Source: Paenibacillus sp. cl123 (GTDB lineage Bacteria; Bacillota; Bacilli; Paenibacillales; NBRC-103111). From it: a stretch of 58,459 bases of DNA. Below are positions 25,579 to 34,949 of this stretch, piece after piece. The stretch's first letter is position 1. Each line of letters starts with the position of its first letter. Both the position numbers and the translations under genes were made by a program. A model generated the notes under the pieces. That model was not told where the DNA came from, made no database searches, and saw nothing but the letters and a program-made list of their open reading frames with translations. The stretch spans positions 1 to 58,459 of the forward strand of contig NZ_FMYY01000001.1 in assembly GCF_900101595.1 (NCBI RefSeq), in the 5' to 3' direction.

Positions 25579-25678
25579 AAGTCCGGAGATCAAGAGGGCG
25601 GAGAGCCGATGGGGAGCTGAAACAGCGAGTGGTCACCCCGATCGGCCGCAGGCCGCGCGTGTTCGCCGGACTTTTAAG
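25574..25678. repeat. 13-bp inverted repeat closing a structured element
   Basis: CTTAAAAGTCCGG (25574-25586) and CCGGACTTTTAAG (25666-25678) are perfect inverted copies enclosing 79 bp of GC-rich sequence with further internal pairing. The left arm includes the cyclase stop codon. It lies between the cyclase and the chemoreceptor gene. It could be a riboswitch-like leader of the chemoreceptor gene, a large terminator or a mobile palindrome; I could not match a known class. Confidence 0.6.
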
Positions 25679-25801
25679 CCCCGGCGCTTTTCCCGGCGCA
25701 TTCGACGCCTTCATCGGCGGGAGAGCAGGACTCCTGTTTGTTCTGCCGGCGAAAGGCTTGGGCGTCAACTGGATTTATACTAATTAAAGGATGTGGAAGT
25801 T

Positions 25802-27346
25802 TTGACGGAAAAGACGGTCGATATGCTGACGATCAAAAACCGAATGACCTTGCCCGTTACGTTGGGCACCTTCATGCTGGCTTTGCTTACGCACATGCTG
25901 TTCCGATGGGTAGGGGTGTTCCAATCCCAGCACGGGGTCGATCTGGCCACCTACAGCATGAAGCTGAACAGCGTATTGGTCGCACCCGTTGTGCTGCTGG
26001 TTGTCGGCGCCATAGCGTATGCGATGGACAAGCAGCGGCTTGTGCCGGTGGCAAACGCGCTGTCCATGACATTATCCAGTGTGGCGATGATTTTTGTCGC
26101 CGGCGGTATGGTTGAATTTTTCTTCTCCATATTCATGGTCATCGCGTTGATGGCATTTTATGAAAGCACTGCGCTGATCTGGCTGATGACAGGCGTGTTT
26201 GCTCTACAGTATGCGACCGCGTTTTTCTTTTTCCCTGAGCTGGTGTTCGGTTCTGAGGGTTATGGCGTCAAGCTGCTGCTCGTTCATCTCGTCTTCCTCC
26301 TGCTGACGGCGGGAACGACGGTCTGGCAAATATCCAAGAAGAAGGTAACGGTGGCTCTGCTCGAAGCGGACAAGCTGCAGAAGCAGCAGCTGCTGGAGCA
26401 GACCTTGAATCAACTGACGGTAAGCTCGGGCCAGCTTGTTCGTTATGTCGAACACTTGAACGACAATGCGGATCGTACGCTTGTGGAAAACCGCAGCATT
26501 ATGGAATCTATGCAAAGTATGGCTGCTGCGACGGAGGAGCAGGCGCAGAACAGCAATGACAGCGCCCGCGCCATGGAGGAGATGACGATCGGCGTACAGC
26601 GTGTGGCCGAATCGTCCGGCATGGTGACGGAAGCTTCGATGGGGATGGTTCGCGAAGCGGAGAAGGGCAGCGCAACGATCCATCATGCGGTGGATCAGCT
26701 GGACTCCCTGCAGGATACCACACGCCAGGTGGCCCAAGCGCTGGAGCGGCTGGAGCAGCAATCGATGCAAATCGGCGAGATTGCTACGATTATATCCGGA
26801 ATCGCCTCGCAGACCAACCTGTTGGCTCTGAATGCGGCGATTGAGGCGGCTCGTGCGGGCGAGCACGGAACGGGCTTTGCCGTTGTAGCTACGGAGGTGC
26901 GCAAGCTGGCCGAGCAATCGGAGGCTTCCGCAGGACAGATCGGGGAGCTGATCGAAGAGGTTCAGCGGGCGACGTCTTCCGTCGTCGAGATCATGAAAAC
27001 AGGCACCTCGGAGGTCGAAGCCGGCCATCAGGCGGTCGGAGAGGCTGGTGAAGTATTCCGGCTTATCGTAGAGGAAGCGCGCGGAGTATGCGACCAGATA
27101 CAGGAAATATCTGCCTCTGCCCAGCAAATGTCGGCGGGAACGGAAGAAGTGTCGGCATCCTTGAACGAGATGGCTCGTCTGTCCGGGAACAATGCGCAAG
27201 GAGCCCGTCAGGTGCTTGCCTCCAGCCAGCATCAGCTTCAAGCGATGGAGTCTGTATCGGAAGCGACCGAGGGGTTAAGGCAGCTTGCCCGTGAACTGGA
27301 GAAAATCTGCGTTGGCTTGAACGCAGGAGATAGCAAGCGGACGTAA
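25802..27346 (+). CDS. Methyl-accepting chemotaxis-type protein with polytopic N-terminus
   Basis: About 514 residues. The N-terminal region (to about residue 185) has some six hydrophobic helices and no extracytoplasmic ligand domain. There is no clear HAMP domain. A long coiled-coil signalling domain follows, with the hairpin tip [20 protein letters not shown] and [13 protein letters not shown]. The membrane part may itself sense a membrane or internal cue. TTG at 25802 is placed 11 nt after AAAGG; GTG at 25793 and ATG at 25823 are alternatives. It is downstream of the cyclase and may be part of the same signalling group. Confidence 0.88.
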   Translation: MTEKTVDMLTIKNRMTLPVTLGTFMLALLTHMLFRWVGVFQSQHGVDLATYSMKLNSVLVAPVVLLVVGAIAYAMDKQRLVPVANALSMTLSSVAMIFVAGGMVEFFFSIFMVIALMAFYESTALIWLMTGVFALQYATAFFFFPELVFGSEGYGVKLLLVHLVFLLLTAGTTVWQISKKKVTVALLEADKLQKQQLLEQTLNQLTVSSGQLVRYVEHLNDNADRTLVENRSIMESMQSMAAATEEQAQNSNDSARAMEEMTIGVQRVAESSGMVTEASMGMVREAEKGSATIHHAVDQLDSLQDTTRQVAQALERLEQQSMQIGEIATIISGIASQTNLLALNAAIEAARAGEHGTGFAVVATEVRKLAEQSEASAGQIGELIEEVQRATSSVVEIMKTGTSEVEAGHQAVGEAGEVFRLIVEEARGVCDQIQEISASAQQMSAGTEEVSASLNEMARLSGNNAQGARQVLASSQHQLQAMESVSEATEGLRQLARELEKICVGLNAGDSKRT

Positions 27347-27428
27347 CTGACCGGAAGAGAACGCCATGGGGCTGTCCCGAGGCATGCGGGGACCCGGGTT
27401 CCCGCTTTCCCGTCCAAGAAGCGGCGAT

Positions 27429-27480
27429 AACAAAATGACCTCCCAATCCACGCCTTAGCGGATTGGGAGGTCATTTTGTT
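27429..27480. terminator. Bidirectional terminator between chemoreceptor and nrdB
   Basis: A perfect 21-bp stem (27429-27449 with 27460-27480) has a 10-nt loop and A/T runs at both ends. It serves both converging genes. Confidence 0.92.
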
Positions 27481-27496
27481 TAGTCGTTCCTGCCTT

Positions 27497-28534
27497 CTAC
27501 AGATCGTCCCAATTCAGGTTGGACGACTTGCTGTAGTTCGTCACCTTTTGCTCGAAGAAGTCGGTTTTCATGCTGTTCATATTGCTGAAGCTTTCGACCC
27601 ATTTCATCGGATGGTCGACGATCTCCGGATACAAAATCTCAAGACCGAGCTTGCGCAGCCGCTCATTGGACAAATATTTGATATATTGGTCGAGAATTTC
27701 ATTGCTCAGCCCGTTGATCTTGTTGTTCGTGATGTACTGGCCCCACTCGATCTCATGCTCGACGGCCGTACGCATCATGCCGCGCAGGTCCTCGATCAGC
27801 TCGTCCGTGAATACCTCGGGATTCTCCTTGCGGATCTCCCGGAAGATGTTCTGGAACAAGGCCAGATGGGTCAGCTCGTCGCGCTGGATATACTTGATCT
27901 CGGACACGGTGCCGAGCATCTTGCCCTGGCGTCCGAGCGCATAGAAGAAGCTGAAACCGCTGTAGAAGTACAAGCCCTCGAGAATGTAGTTGGCCATAAT
28001 GGTGCGCATCAGGTTGTCGGTCGTCGGCGATTCGATGAAGCGCTCGTACAGGTCGGTGATGAACCGGTTGCGCTTCAGCAGATGTTTGTCTTCCCGCCAT
28101 TGGTTGTAGATGTCGTCGCGCACCTCAGCGGAGCAGACGCTGTCCAGGATATACGAGTAGCTCTGGCTGTGGACCGCTTCCTGGAACGTTTGCACGGTCA
28201 GGCACAGGTTAACCTCGGAGGCGGTAATATATTCGTTGATATTCGGCAGGTTTGCAGTCTGCAAGGAGTCAAGGAAAATCAGGAAGCTGATGATTTTATC
28301 ATAGCTTTGGCGCTCCTCCGGCGACAGGAACTTGTAGTCCTTGGCGTCCTGGGCGAGGGGGATTTCCTCCGGAATCCAGAAATTGTTCATCATCGTCCGG
28401 TACATCTTCGTAGCCCAGTCGTATTTGACATTATTCAGCTCGATCAGATTCGTCGTGTTGCCTCCGATCATCCGGCGTTTGCCCCAGTCGCGGTCCCCGT
28501 TTTCATTGAACAGCTTTTTCTTTTGCAGATCCAT
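27497..28534 (-). CDS. nrdB: Class I ribonucleotide reductase beta subunit
   Basis: A 345-residue R2 subunit that carries the di-iron radical cofactor. Metal ligands are visible in FLDSLQ (Asp), in the helix with EAVHSQSY (Glu and His), in the EGLYFYSGFSFF segment and in RDELTHL (Glu and His). The Tyr after EAVHSQS matches the radical tyrosine, which supports class Ia rather than a tyrosine-lacking Ic. The ATG at 28534 follows GGGAGGG. It lies downstream of nrdA in the same operon. Confidence 0.93.
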   Translation of the reverse strand: MDLQKKKLFNENGDRDWGKRRMIGGNTTNLIELNNVKYDWATKMYRTMMNNFWIPEEIPLAQDAKDYKFLSPEERQSYDKIISFLIFLDSLQTANLPNINEYITASEVNLCLTVQTFQEAVHSQSYSYILDSVCSAEVRDDIYNQWREDKHLLKRNRFITDLYERFIESPTTDNLMRTIMANYILEGLYFYSGFSFFYALGRQGKMLGTVSEIKYIQRDELTHLALFQNIFREIRKENPEVFTDELIEDLRGMMRTAVEHEIEWGQYITNNKINGLSNEILDQYIKYLSNERLRKLGLEILYPEIVDHPMKWVESFSNMNSMKTDFFEQKVTNYSKSSNLNWDDL

Positions 28535-28654
28535 ATATGTACCCTCCCGATTAGAAGTCTGACACAAGGAAACAGGGGCAATTAGCCCCTGTGTAGGATT
28601 TCATTTCCCGACGGCCGTTATGCACGGTTCGCCCGTTCTCTCTGCGCTTCAGGC

Positions 28655-30880
28655 TTAGGCGCTGCAGCTTACGCAGTCTTCGACCTCGAGGCTCTTGTTG
28701 CGGACGTAGTAGACCGTCTTGAGCCCATGCTGCCAAGCGGCCATGTACAGCTCCAGGAATTCGCGTGCAGACAGCTCCGGCGTAATGTACAGATTGAACG
28801 ACTGCGATTGGTCGATATGGCGCTGACGCGCGCCCGCTGCCTTGATGCTCCACAGTTGGTCGATGCGGTGAGCTTCCTTATAATACCACATGGTATCGGC
28901 ATTCAGGTTAGGCGCCGTTTGCGGGATGACGGCATTTTTCTTCTCCTCGACGAAAAACTTGTTGAAGATCGGGTCGATGCCAGCCGTCGAGCCGGCGATC
29001 AGCGAGGTCGAAGCGGTCGGCGCGATCGCAAACATCCAGCCGTTGCGGACCCCATGCTGCGCGACCAGCTCCTTCAGCTCCTGCCACTCGGGGCTGTCAT
29101 AGCCTCTCGCTTCGAAGTAAGCGCCGGATTGCCATTCGCTGCCTTCGAAGGCCGGGTAGGCGCCTTTCTCACGGGCAATCTCCATGGAAGCTTTAATCGC
29201 GTAGTAGTTCATCCATTCGTAAATTTCGCTGGCTTTCTCCACATGCTCGTCCGATTCCCAGTTGATCTTCAGCTGGGCGAGCATCTGATGATAGCCGCTG
29301 GAGCCGAGGCCGACGGCCCGGTATTTTTTGTTCGTAATTTCCGCTTGCGGAATCGGATAATAGTTCAGGTCGATGACATTGTCCATCATCCGCATCTGCG
29401 TCGTCACGACGCGCTCGATGTCTTCCTTGGTATAGACGCGCCCCAGGTTGGTCGAAGACAGGTTGCAGACGACGAAGTCGCCGCTCTTCACCTGGGAGGT
29501 GATGATGCCGTCCTCGTGCGTTGTCTGGATGATCTCCGTCGCGCTCATGTTCTGGCAAATTTCCGTACACAGGTTGGAGCAGTAGATCATGCCCTTATGC
29601 TTGTTCGGATTGGCCCGGTTCACGGTGTCGCGGAAGAAAATAAACGGCGTGCCGGTTTCGAACGAGCTGGTCAAAATCCGCTTCATAATATCGATCGCCG
29701 GAATCTCGTCCTTGGAAATCTTATCGTCGCTTACGCAGTCCAGATACCGCTGCTCCCACTCGTCGCCGAACGAGTCTTCCAGCGAGTAGCCCTTGTACTT
29801 GCGGACCTCATGCGGATCGAACAAATACCAGGAGCCGCGCTCCTGCACCGTGCGCATGAACAGGTCCGGAATGCAGACGCCTGGGAAAATGTCATGCGCC
29901 TTCATTCTGTCGTCGCCGTTGTTCGTCTTCAGATTAAGGAAGTCGAGGATATCCTTATGCCAGACGTCCAGATAGACGGCGACGGCACCGGAGCGGACGC
30001 CGAGCTGATCGACGGCGATCGCGGTATTGTTGTAGTTTTTGATCCAGGGCACGACGCCGCCGGCGACGCCTTTGAACCCGCGGATATTGGAGCCGCGGCT
30101 GCGCACCTTGCCGACATAGATGCCCATGCCGCCGCCATGCTTGGATACTTGCGCGAAGCTTTGATCCACGTTGTAGATGCCCCACAGATTATCCGGCACG
30201 GTGTCGATGAAGCAGCTAGACAGCTGATGCAGCGGCTTGCGCGCGTTGGCGAGCGTCGGCGTAGCGACCGTCATCTCCAGGCTGCTCAGCACATCGTAGA
30301 ACTGCTTGGCCCAGCGGAGCTTGTCCGTTTCCTTCATGGCCAGATGCATGGCGACGCCCATGAACAGCTCCTGCGGCAGCTCCAGCACTTCCTTGTCCAG
30401 CCCGCGGATCAAATAGCGGTCGGCCAGCGTCTTAAGTCCGATATAGTTGAGCAAATAATCGCGCTCCGGCTTGATGTACGAACCGAGCTCCATAATTTCC
30501 TCGCGGCTGTAATGCTCCAGTATATAAGCGCCGTACAGCCCCATATCGGTCAAATAGGTGATAAGCGAATACAGGTCGCCGTAGCCGAAATGCCCGTATT
30601 TGCGGTTCAGACGAGCTTCCTTGTACAAATCATAGGCCAGCAGCTTGGCGGCGACATATTGCCAGTTGGGCTGCTCGACGCTTGTTTTCTCAACCGCGAC
30701 TTGAATCAGCAGACGCTGAATTTCCTTGGTCGTAATCCCGTTGCGGAATAAGGGCAGCAGCGCCGTTTCCAGCTCCAGCGGATCGCATTCCGGATACGTT
30801 TCACAGGCGAAATCAATCACCTTTTTCATTTTGGAGAATACCAGCTCTTCCGGGGTGCCGTCGCGTTTGACGATAATCAT
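28655..30880 (-). CDS. nrdA: Class I ribonucleotide reductase alpha subunit
   Basis: A 741-residue R1 subunit. An N-terminal ATP-cone (about 1-90) provides allosteric activity control. The catalytic barrel carries SNLCTEI with active-site Asn, Cys and Glu. The PTASTS phosphate loop is present, and the C-terminal CVSCSA carries the redox-shuttle cysteine pair. It reduces ribonucleoside diphosphates with NrdB. GAGGAG lies 9 nt before the ATG. Upstream are two NrdR-box-like sites, consistent with NrdR repression. The long plus-strand ORF opposite this gene is a shadow. Confidence 0.95.
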   Translation of the reverse strand: MIIVKRDGTPEELVFSKMKKVIDFACETYPECDPLELETALLPLFRNGITTKEIQRLLIQVAVEKTSVEQPNWQYVAAKLLAYDLYKEARLNRKYGHFGYGDLYSLITYLTDMGLYGAYILEHYSREEIMELGSYIKPERDYLLNYIGLKTLADRYLIRGLDKEVLELPQELFMGVAMHLAMKETDKLRWAKQFYDVLSSLEMTVATPTLANARKPLHQLSSCFIDTVPDNLWGIYNVDQSFAQVSKHGGGMGIYVGKVRSRGSNIRGFKGVAGGVVPWIKNYNNTAIAVDQLGVRSGAVAVYLDVWHKDILDFLNLKTNNGDDRMKAHDIFPGVCIPDLFMRTVQERGSWYLFDPHEVRKYKGYSLEDSFGDEWEQRYLDCVSDDKISKDEIPAIDIMKRILTSSFETGTPFIFFRDTVNRANPNKHKGMIYCSNLCTEICQNMSATEIIQTTHEDGIITSQVKSGDFVVCNLSSTNLGRVYTKEDIERVVTTQMRMMDNVIDLNYYPIPQAEITNKKYRAVGLGSSGYHQMLAQLKINWESDEHVEKASEIYEWMNYYAIKASMEIAREKGAYPAFEGSEWQSGAYFEARGYDSPEWQELKELVAQHGVRNGWMFAIAPTASTSLIAGSTAGIDPIFNKFFVEEKKNAVIPQTAPNLNADTMWYYKEAHRIDQLWSIKAAGARQRHIDQSQSFNLYITPELSAREFLELYMAAWQHGLKTVYYVRNKSLEVEDCVSCSA

Positions 30881-31288
30881 GATTCCAGCTCCTCTGCAAT
30901 AAGTTCAATCGGCAGGCGAATGAAGCACGCGCGCGCCTTGCGGGCAGCGGCATGCCGGTTGTGCGGGACAGCCAATAAGGCCAGCTTCAGACCTGACGGA
31001 TGATGTCGAAAAAAGGGAGGGCAGCGAGCGCCCCGTCCTTGAAATGCTGGCGTGACTTTACAAATTGGATACTATATGTAGTATTAGGTAATCATTGCAT
31101 ATACAGCATATAGAGTATTTCCGAATGAGACAATAAATTGAATGTACATGATGGAGACGCCATCTGTCAATCTATTTAGCGAGATTTGTCGTTCATGGAA
31201 TCGTTGATTTCACCCTCCCGGGGATGTGGTCCGAGGCTCCGCTTTATGCTACATTAGAGGCTGACAGGCTGAAACGGAGGTTATGGTT
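30881..31288. promoter_or_regulatory. nrdA upstream region with two NrdR-box-like sites
   Basis: ATACTATATGTAGTAT (31069-31084) and ACAGCATATAGAGTAT (31103-31118) match the NrdR consensus ACACWATATATWGTGT at about 13 and 12 of 16 positions. They are 34 bp apart, close to the spacing typical of NrdR pairs. The rest of the 408 bp, which also holds the promoter of the CopC-CopD gene, shows no gene. Confidence 0.6.
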
Positions 31289-32962
31289 ATGCATCGTATG
31301 CATGGTTCTGGATATTTTCGCTTGCGCGAGGGCGCTAAAGTATGGGTCTTCGTGTGGCTCATCGCGCTTGCGGCAGGCTGGCTGCTGCCGCCCGCTCCGG
31401 CGATGGCCCATGCGGGTTTGCTGCAGGCGGTGCCGGCAGCGGGCAGCGAGCTCGCTGAGCCGCCGTCGGCCGTGACGCTGACCTTTAATGAACGGCTGGA
31501 AACAGGGGTTTATTATTTGCGAGTCTATGACATGGAGAAGCGCAAGGTAACGGAACGTCCTGCCGCCATGAATGAAGCCCGGACGACCGTGACTCTGGAG
31601 CTGCCCGAGCTCGGAAAAGGGACTTATCTGGCAACCTATCATGTCATCTCGGCTGACGGTCATCCGGTACAAGGCAGCTACCTGTTCGCAGTCGGCCAAA
31701 GCCTGGATGCCCCGTCCGCCGCAAACGCCAACGAGGCGCTGGAGCAAATGCACCGGCATGGCGGGGAACTGGCAACGGGACTTGGGACGAGGGACGTGCT
31801 GCAGTTCGCAGCGCGGATCGCGTTTTTCATCTCCATGCTGACGCTGACGGGCTGGGCGCTGTGGTACCGGTGGTTCGCGCTGGGGAGGCAGGAGGCGCTG
31901 CGCGCCAAGCTGGGGAAAGTACAGGCGGGCCTGCAGCAGCTGTATGCCGTTGCCTATATTTTATTTATGGGAGCTCATCTGGGCGATCTGATCGGGGACG
32001 GCGGTACGGAAGGGCTGATCAGCCTATTTACGAAAACGACGATCGGTCCTGCCTGGCTGGCCGGGCTGGTGCTGGCGCTGCTGTCGTTCGTTTGTCTCCA
32101 GCGCGGCCCTTGGCTGACGTACATCTGGGTAGCCGCGGTCTGGCTTGGCAAAAGCCTGCTCGGTCATGCGGCCGCCTTCGAGCCCAAGAGCCAAACGCTG
32201 CTGCTCGACTGGCTGCATCTCGGGGCGTCTGCCGTCTGGGTCGGAGGACTGGTTATGCTGCTTTATTTGTTCCGCGCGGATCAGGAAGCCGCTCGGCCGC
32301 TGCTGCCGGCTTTTTCGTCGGCCGCGCTGCTGTCGATCATCGTGCTCGCCGTGACGGGAACGCTGTCAGCCTTTATTTTCCTGCCGAATATCGAATATGT
32401 GCTTGAGACCGCGTGGGGCCGCTGGCTGCTTGTCAAAACCGGCGTCGTCCTGCTGGTCGTCATAACCGCTGCGCTGATCCGGTACGCTTACCGAAAGAAG
32501 CAAGAGCGCACCGTAGGGCTTCTTATTCGGCTGGATGCGGCTTGGATGGCGTCCATTCTCATTATCGTAGGCATTTTCACCTATCTGACGCCCATGCCAT
32601 CCAATGCCCCGCTGCAGTGGCATGTGATGGGCGAGCGGATTCATATGACAACCCAGATCAGTCCGAATGCGCCGGGCGTCAATGATTTTACCGTGAAGGT
32701 GTGGCTGCTGGAGCAGTTCGGCCCGCCTAAGCAGGTCATCGTCAAGCTTCAGTCGCCGGATACCCCGGATATTGCCCCGTTCGAGGTGCCCGTGACACCG
32801 GTGGAGGATACGAGCGTGGACGAGGACTTCGGCATGAAGCGATATACGTTTAAAGCGAAGGGGCCGTATCTGCCTTATGCGGGGACTTGGCATATCGAGG
32901 TTCGGGTCATGAACAGCCAGGACGATGAGACGGTTTATAAGAAAGAGATTCGTATTTATTAA
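31289..32962 (+). CDS. CopC-CopD fusion copper-handling protein
   Basis: About 557 residues. A signal or anchor helix is followed by a CopC domain (about 38-140) starting at the AHAGL motif, whose His could bind copper, with the ISADGHPVQGSY segment. A CopD region of about eight membrane helices (about 165-435) follows. The last about 110 residues form an extracytoplasmic Ig-like domain related to YtkA/FixH. It is similar in plan to B. subtilis YcnJ, proposed to import copper. ATG at 31289 is preferred because GGAGG is 8 nt upstream; an ATG 6 bp earlier is possible. Confidence 0.88.
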   Translation: MHRMHGSGYFRLREGAKVWVFVWLIALAAGWLLPPAPAMAHAGLLQAVPAAGSELAEPPSAVTLTFNERLETGVYYLRVYDMEKRKVTERPAAMNEARTTVTLELPELGKGTYLATYHVISADGHPVQGSYLFAVGQSLDAPSAANANEALEQMHRHGGELATGLGTRDVLQFAARIAFFISMLTLTGWALWYRWFALGRQEALRAKLGKVQAGLQQLYAVAYILFMGAHLGDLIGDGGTEGLISLFTKTTIGPAWLAGLVLALLSFVCLQRGPWLTYIWVAAVWLGKSLLGHAAAFEPKSQTLLLDWLHLGASAVWVGGLVMLLYLFRADQEAARPLLPAFSSAALLSIIVLAVTGTLSAFIFLPNIEYVLETAWGRWLLVKTGVVLLVVITAALIRYAYRKKQERTVGLLIRLDAAWMASILIIVGIFTYLTPMPSNAPLQWHVMGERIHMTTQISPNAPGVNDFTVKVWLLEQFGPPKQVIVKLQSPDTPDIAPFEVPVTPVEDTSVDEDFGMKRYTFKAKGPYLPYAGTWHIEVRVMNSQDDETVYKKEIRIY

Positions 32963-33031
32963 AGATTTCGACATATTTCTTGAATTGAAATGAAGTTTTT
33001 GGGAAAGTAGGACTTTACGACCAAATTATGC

Positions 33032-33060
33032 TTGTCGATTCTTTGCCGTCCCCTTACAAT
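33032..33060 (+). promoter_or_regulatory. Sigma-A-type promoter of the GGDEF-EAL gene
   Basis: TTGTCG (33032-33037), 17 bp, then TACAAT (33055-33060). It places transcription start near 33067, which supports the downstream ATG at 33098. Confidence 0.6.
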
Positions 33061-33097
33061 AAAGACATACCTTTTCAAGAGGAAGCTGAGGATCAAT

Positions 33098-34840
33098 ATG
33101 GAAAAAATGCAAGATATGCCGGACCGTCACAATGAGAAAAAGCCAGGCTACGAGAGCAGACGGGCTTCTCTCGCTCTGGCGGTGCGTCTGTGGTGCGCTT
33201 TCGCCGGCGCAGCATTGGTCTTTTTGTCTGTCAAAGAGCTGACCGGGCATCCGAACGATCTGTTTGTTTATTTGAAGGCCGTGTGCGTCAGTCTTGTTTT
33301 GACTCCTCTTTTATATAACGGAGTCAGGCGCCGCATCGGATGGCGGCCGATCAGGACCTCGCTTGCGACGGCGGCAGTCCTGCTGTTCGTGGAGATGCTC
33401 GACACTGCGATGACGCTTTATCAGACAGGCCATCTCATATGGTTCGGAGAAACCGTGGATAATCTGCTGCTGCTGCTGCTGACCATTCCCGTGATGGTTC
33501 TGGTAGCCGCAGATATTCATCGGCGGGACCGCACGTTCTACCAGCTGACTTATCTGGCTTACCACGACCAATTGACCGGGCTTCCGAACAGGCAGATGTT
33601 TCAAGAGGTATTGAAGGTGGCGATCGATGGCTCCGAGCCTTCCCGGCCGTTGTCGGTCATGCTGATTGATCTCGACCGGTTCAAGCATATCAACGAGACG
33701 TTCGGGCATGGCTTCGGCGATCAGCTGCTCAAGGAAGCCGCCAAGCGACTGATGAGCGGCCTGTATGAGGAGGATGTGGTGGCCAGACAGGGCGGAGACG
33801 AATTCATGCTGCTGATCAAGGACACCGCCCGGGCGGAAGAGGCGGAGAAGGTCGCCAAAAAGATTATGCGGCTGCTTAGCCAGCCCTTTACTATAGATGG
33901 ACATGTGCTGCGGGTCGGCTGCAGCATCGGCATTGCGATCTATCCGCACGACGGAGAGGATTTCATCAACTTGATGAAAAATGCCGATACGGCGATGTAC
34001 CGGGCCAAGGACCGGGGCAAAAACGGCTACCAGTTTTTTCAGTCGGAGATGAACGAGACGGTTATTCAGAAGCTGGTCATGGAGGAATGGTTGAACCAGG
34101 CGCTGGAGCAGGAGGAGTTTGTTTTGCACTATCAGCCGCAGGTGGATATTTTTACGAGCCGCATGAACGGGATGGAGGCTTTGATCCGCTGGAATCATCC
34201 CCGTCTCGGGTTTATTTCACCAGGAGAGTTCATTCCGCTGGCTGAGGAGACCGGCCTGATTATCCCGATCGGCGAATGGGTGCTGCGCTCGGCCTGCAAG
34301 CAGAACAAGGCCTGGCAAATTGCAGGCTTCCCGCCCGTCAAGATGGCCGTCAACATTTCGCCGATCCAGTTCCATCAGCAAGACTTCGTCCAGGTCGTCT
34401 TGAAGGCGCTGCAGGACAGCGGACTGGAGCCGCAGTTCCTGGAGCTGGAAATTACCGAAGGCATCGCGATGATCAACGTCGATCAAGTTATCCAGAAGCT
34501 GCATACGCTCCGCGATATGGGCGTGCATATTTCGATGGATGATTTCGGGACCGGCTATTCCTCGCTCAGTTATTTGAAGAAATTCCCGATCAACAAGCTG
34601 AAGATTGCCCAGCAATTTGTCCGTGATATTACCGATGATCCGGATGACGCGGCAATTATTCAGGCGATTATGGCTATGGCGCATAGCTTGAAGCTAAGCG
34701 TCATCGCGGAGGGCGTGGAGACGGAGGAGCAGCTTTCCTTCCTGCTCAGTGTCAAGTGCCGCGAGATTCAGGGTTATATTTATTCCAAACCGATTCCGGC
34801 GAGAGAGTTTACGAGCTTGCTGCAGCGTTTGTCGGCGTAA
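33098..34840 (+). CDS. Membrane GGDEF-EAL c-di-GMP protein
   Basis: A 580-residue protein with about four to five N-terminal hydrophobic segments (about 27-135). A GGDEF domain with an intact GGDEF motif (ARQGGDEFML) follows, then an EAL domain with MEALIRWNHP, NISPIQF, EITEG, MDDFGTGYSSL and IAEGVET. The usual inhibitory RxxD is absent. In the EAL domain the common KIDxxFV reads KIAQQFV, with Asp replaced by Ala but the Lys kept. Both synthesis and hydrolysis are possible. ATG at 33098 has GAGGATC upstream. Confidence 0.9.
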   Translation: MEKMQDMPDRHNEKKPGYESRRASLALAVRLWCAFAGAALVFLSVKELTGHPNDLFVYLKAVCVSLVLTPLLYNGVRRRIGWRPIRTSLATAAVLLFVEMLDTAMTLYQTGHLIWFGETVDNLLLLLLTIPVMVLVAADIHRRDRTFYQLTYLAYHDQLTGLPNRQMFQEVLKVAIDGSEPSRPLSVMLIDLDRFKHINETFGHGFGDQLLKEAAKRLMSGLYEEDVVARQGGDEFMLLIKDTARAEEAEKVAKKIMRLLSQPFTIDGHVLRVGCSIGIAIYPHDGEDFINLMKNADTAMYRAKDRGKNGYQFFQSEMNETVIQKLVMEEWLNQALEQEEFVLHYQPQVDIFTSRMNGMEALIRWNHPRLGFISPGEFIPLAEETGLIIPIGEWVLRSACKQNKAWQIAGFPPVKMAVNISPIQFHQQDFVQVVLKALQDSGLEPQFLELEITEGIAMINVDQVIQKLHTLRDMGVHISMDDFGTGYSSLSYLKKFPINKLKIAQQFVRDITDDPDDAAIIQAIMAMAHSLKLSVIAEGVETEEQLSFLLSVKCREIQGYIYSKPIPAREFTSLLQRLSA

Positions 34841-34860
34841 GGCTGAGAGCGTACATAAGG

Positions 34861-34909
34861 AAACCCTTCAAAACCATCTCGGAAGATCGAGGTTTTGAAG
34901 GGTTTTTGT
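34861..34909 (+). terminator. Terminator after the GGDEF-EAL gene
   Basis: AAACCCTTCAAAACC (34861-34875) pairs perfectly with GGTTTTGAAGGGTTT (34891-34905), followed by TT. It may also serve the converging aldo/keto reductase gene. Confidence 0.88.
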
Positions 34910-34949
34910 TGATTTCCGCTTTCCCTAGGGGAAGCTGCCGCTCAGACGC

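Noticed and set aside
25574..25800. c-di-GMP-I (GEMM) riboswitch before the chemoreceptor gene
   Set aside because: A GAAAGGC...GGGCGTC stretch is reminiscent of it, but the conserved core is not present in order. Kept only as an unassigned structured element.
27476..28585. A 369-codon plus-strand ORF opposite nrdB
   Set aside because: It is a shadow of nrdB; it begins inside the terminator hairpin.
28727..30751. A 674-codon plus-strand ORF
   Set aside because: It is the antisense of nrdA, with no domain or ribosome site.
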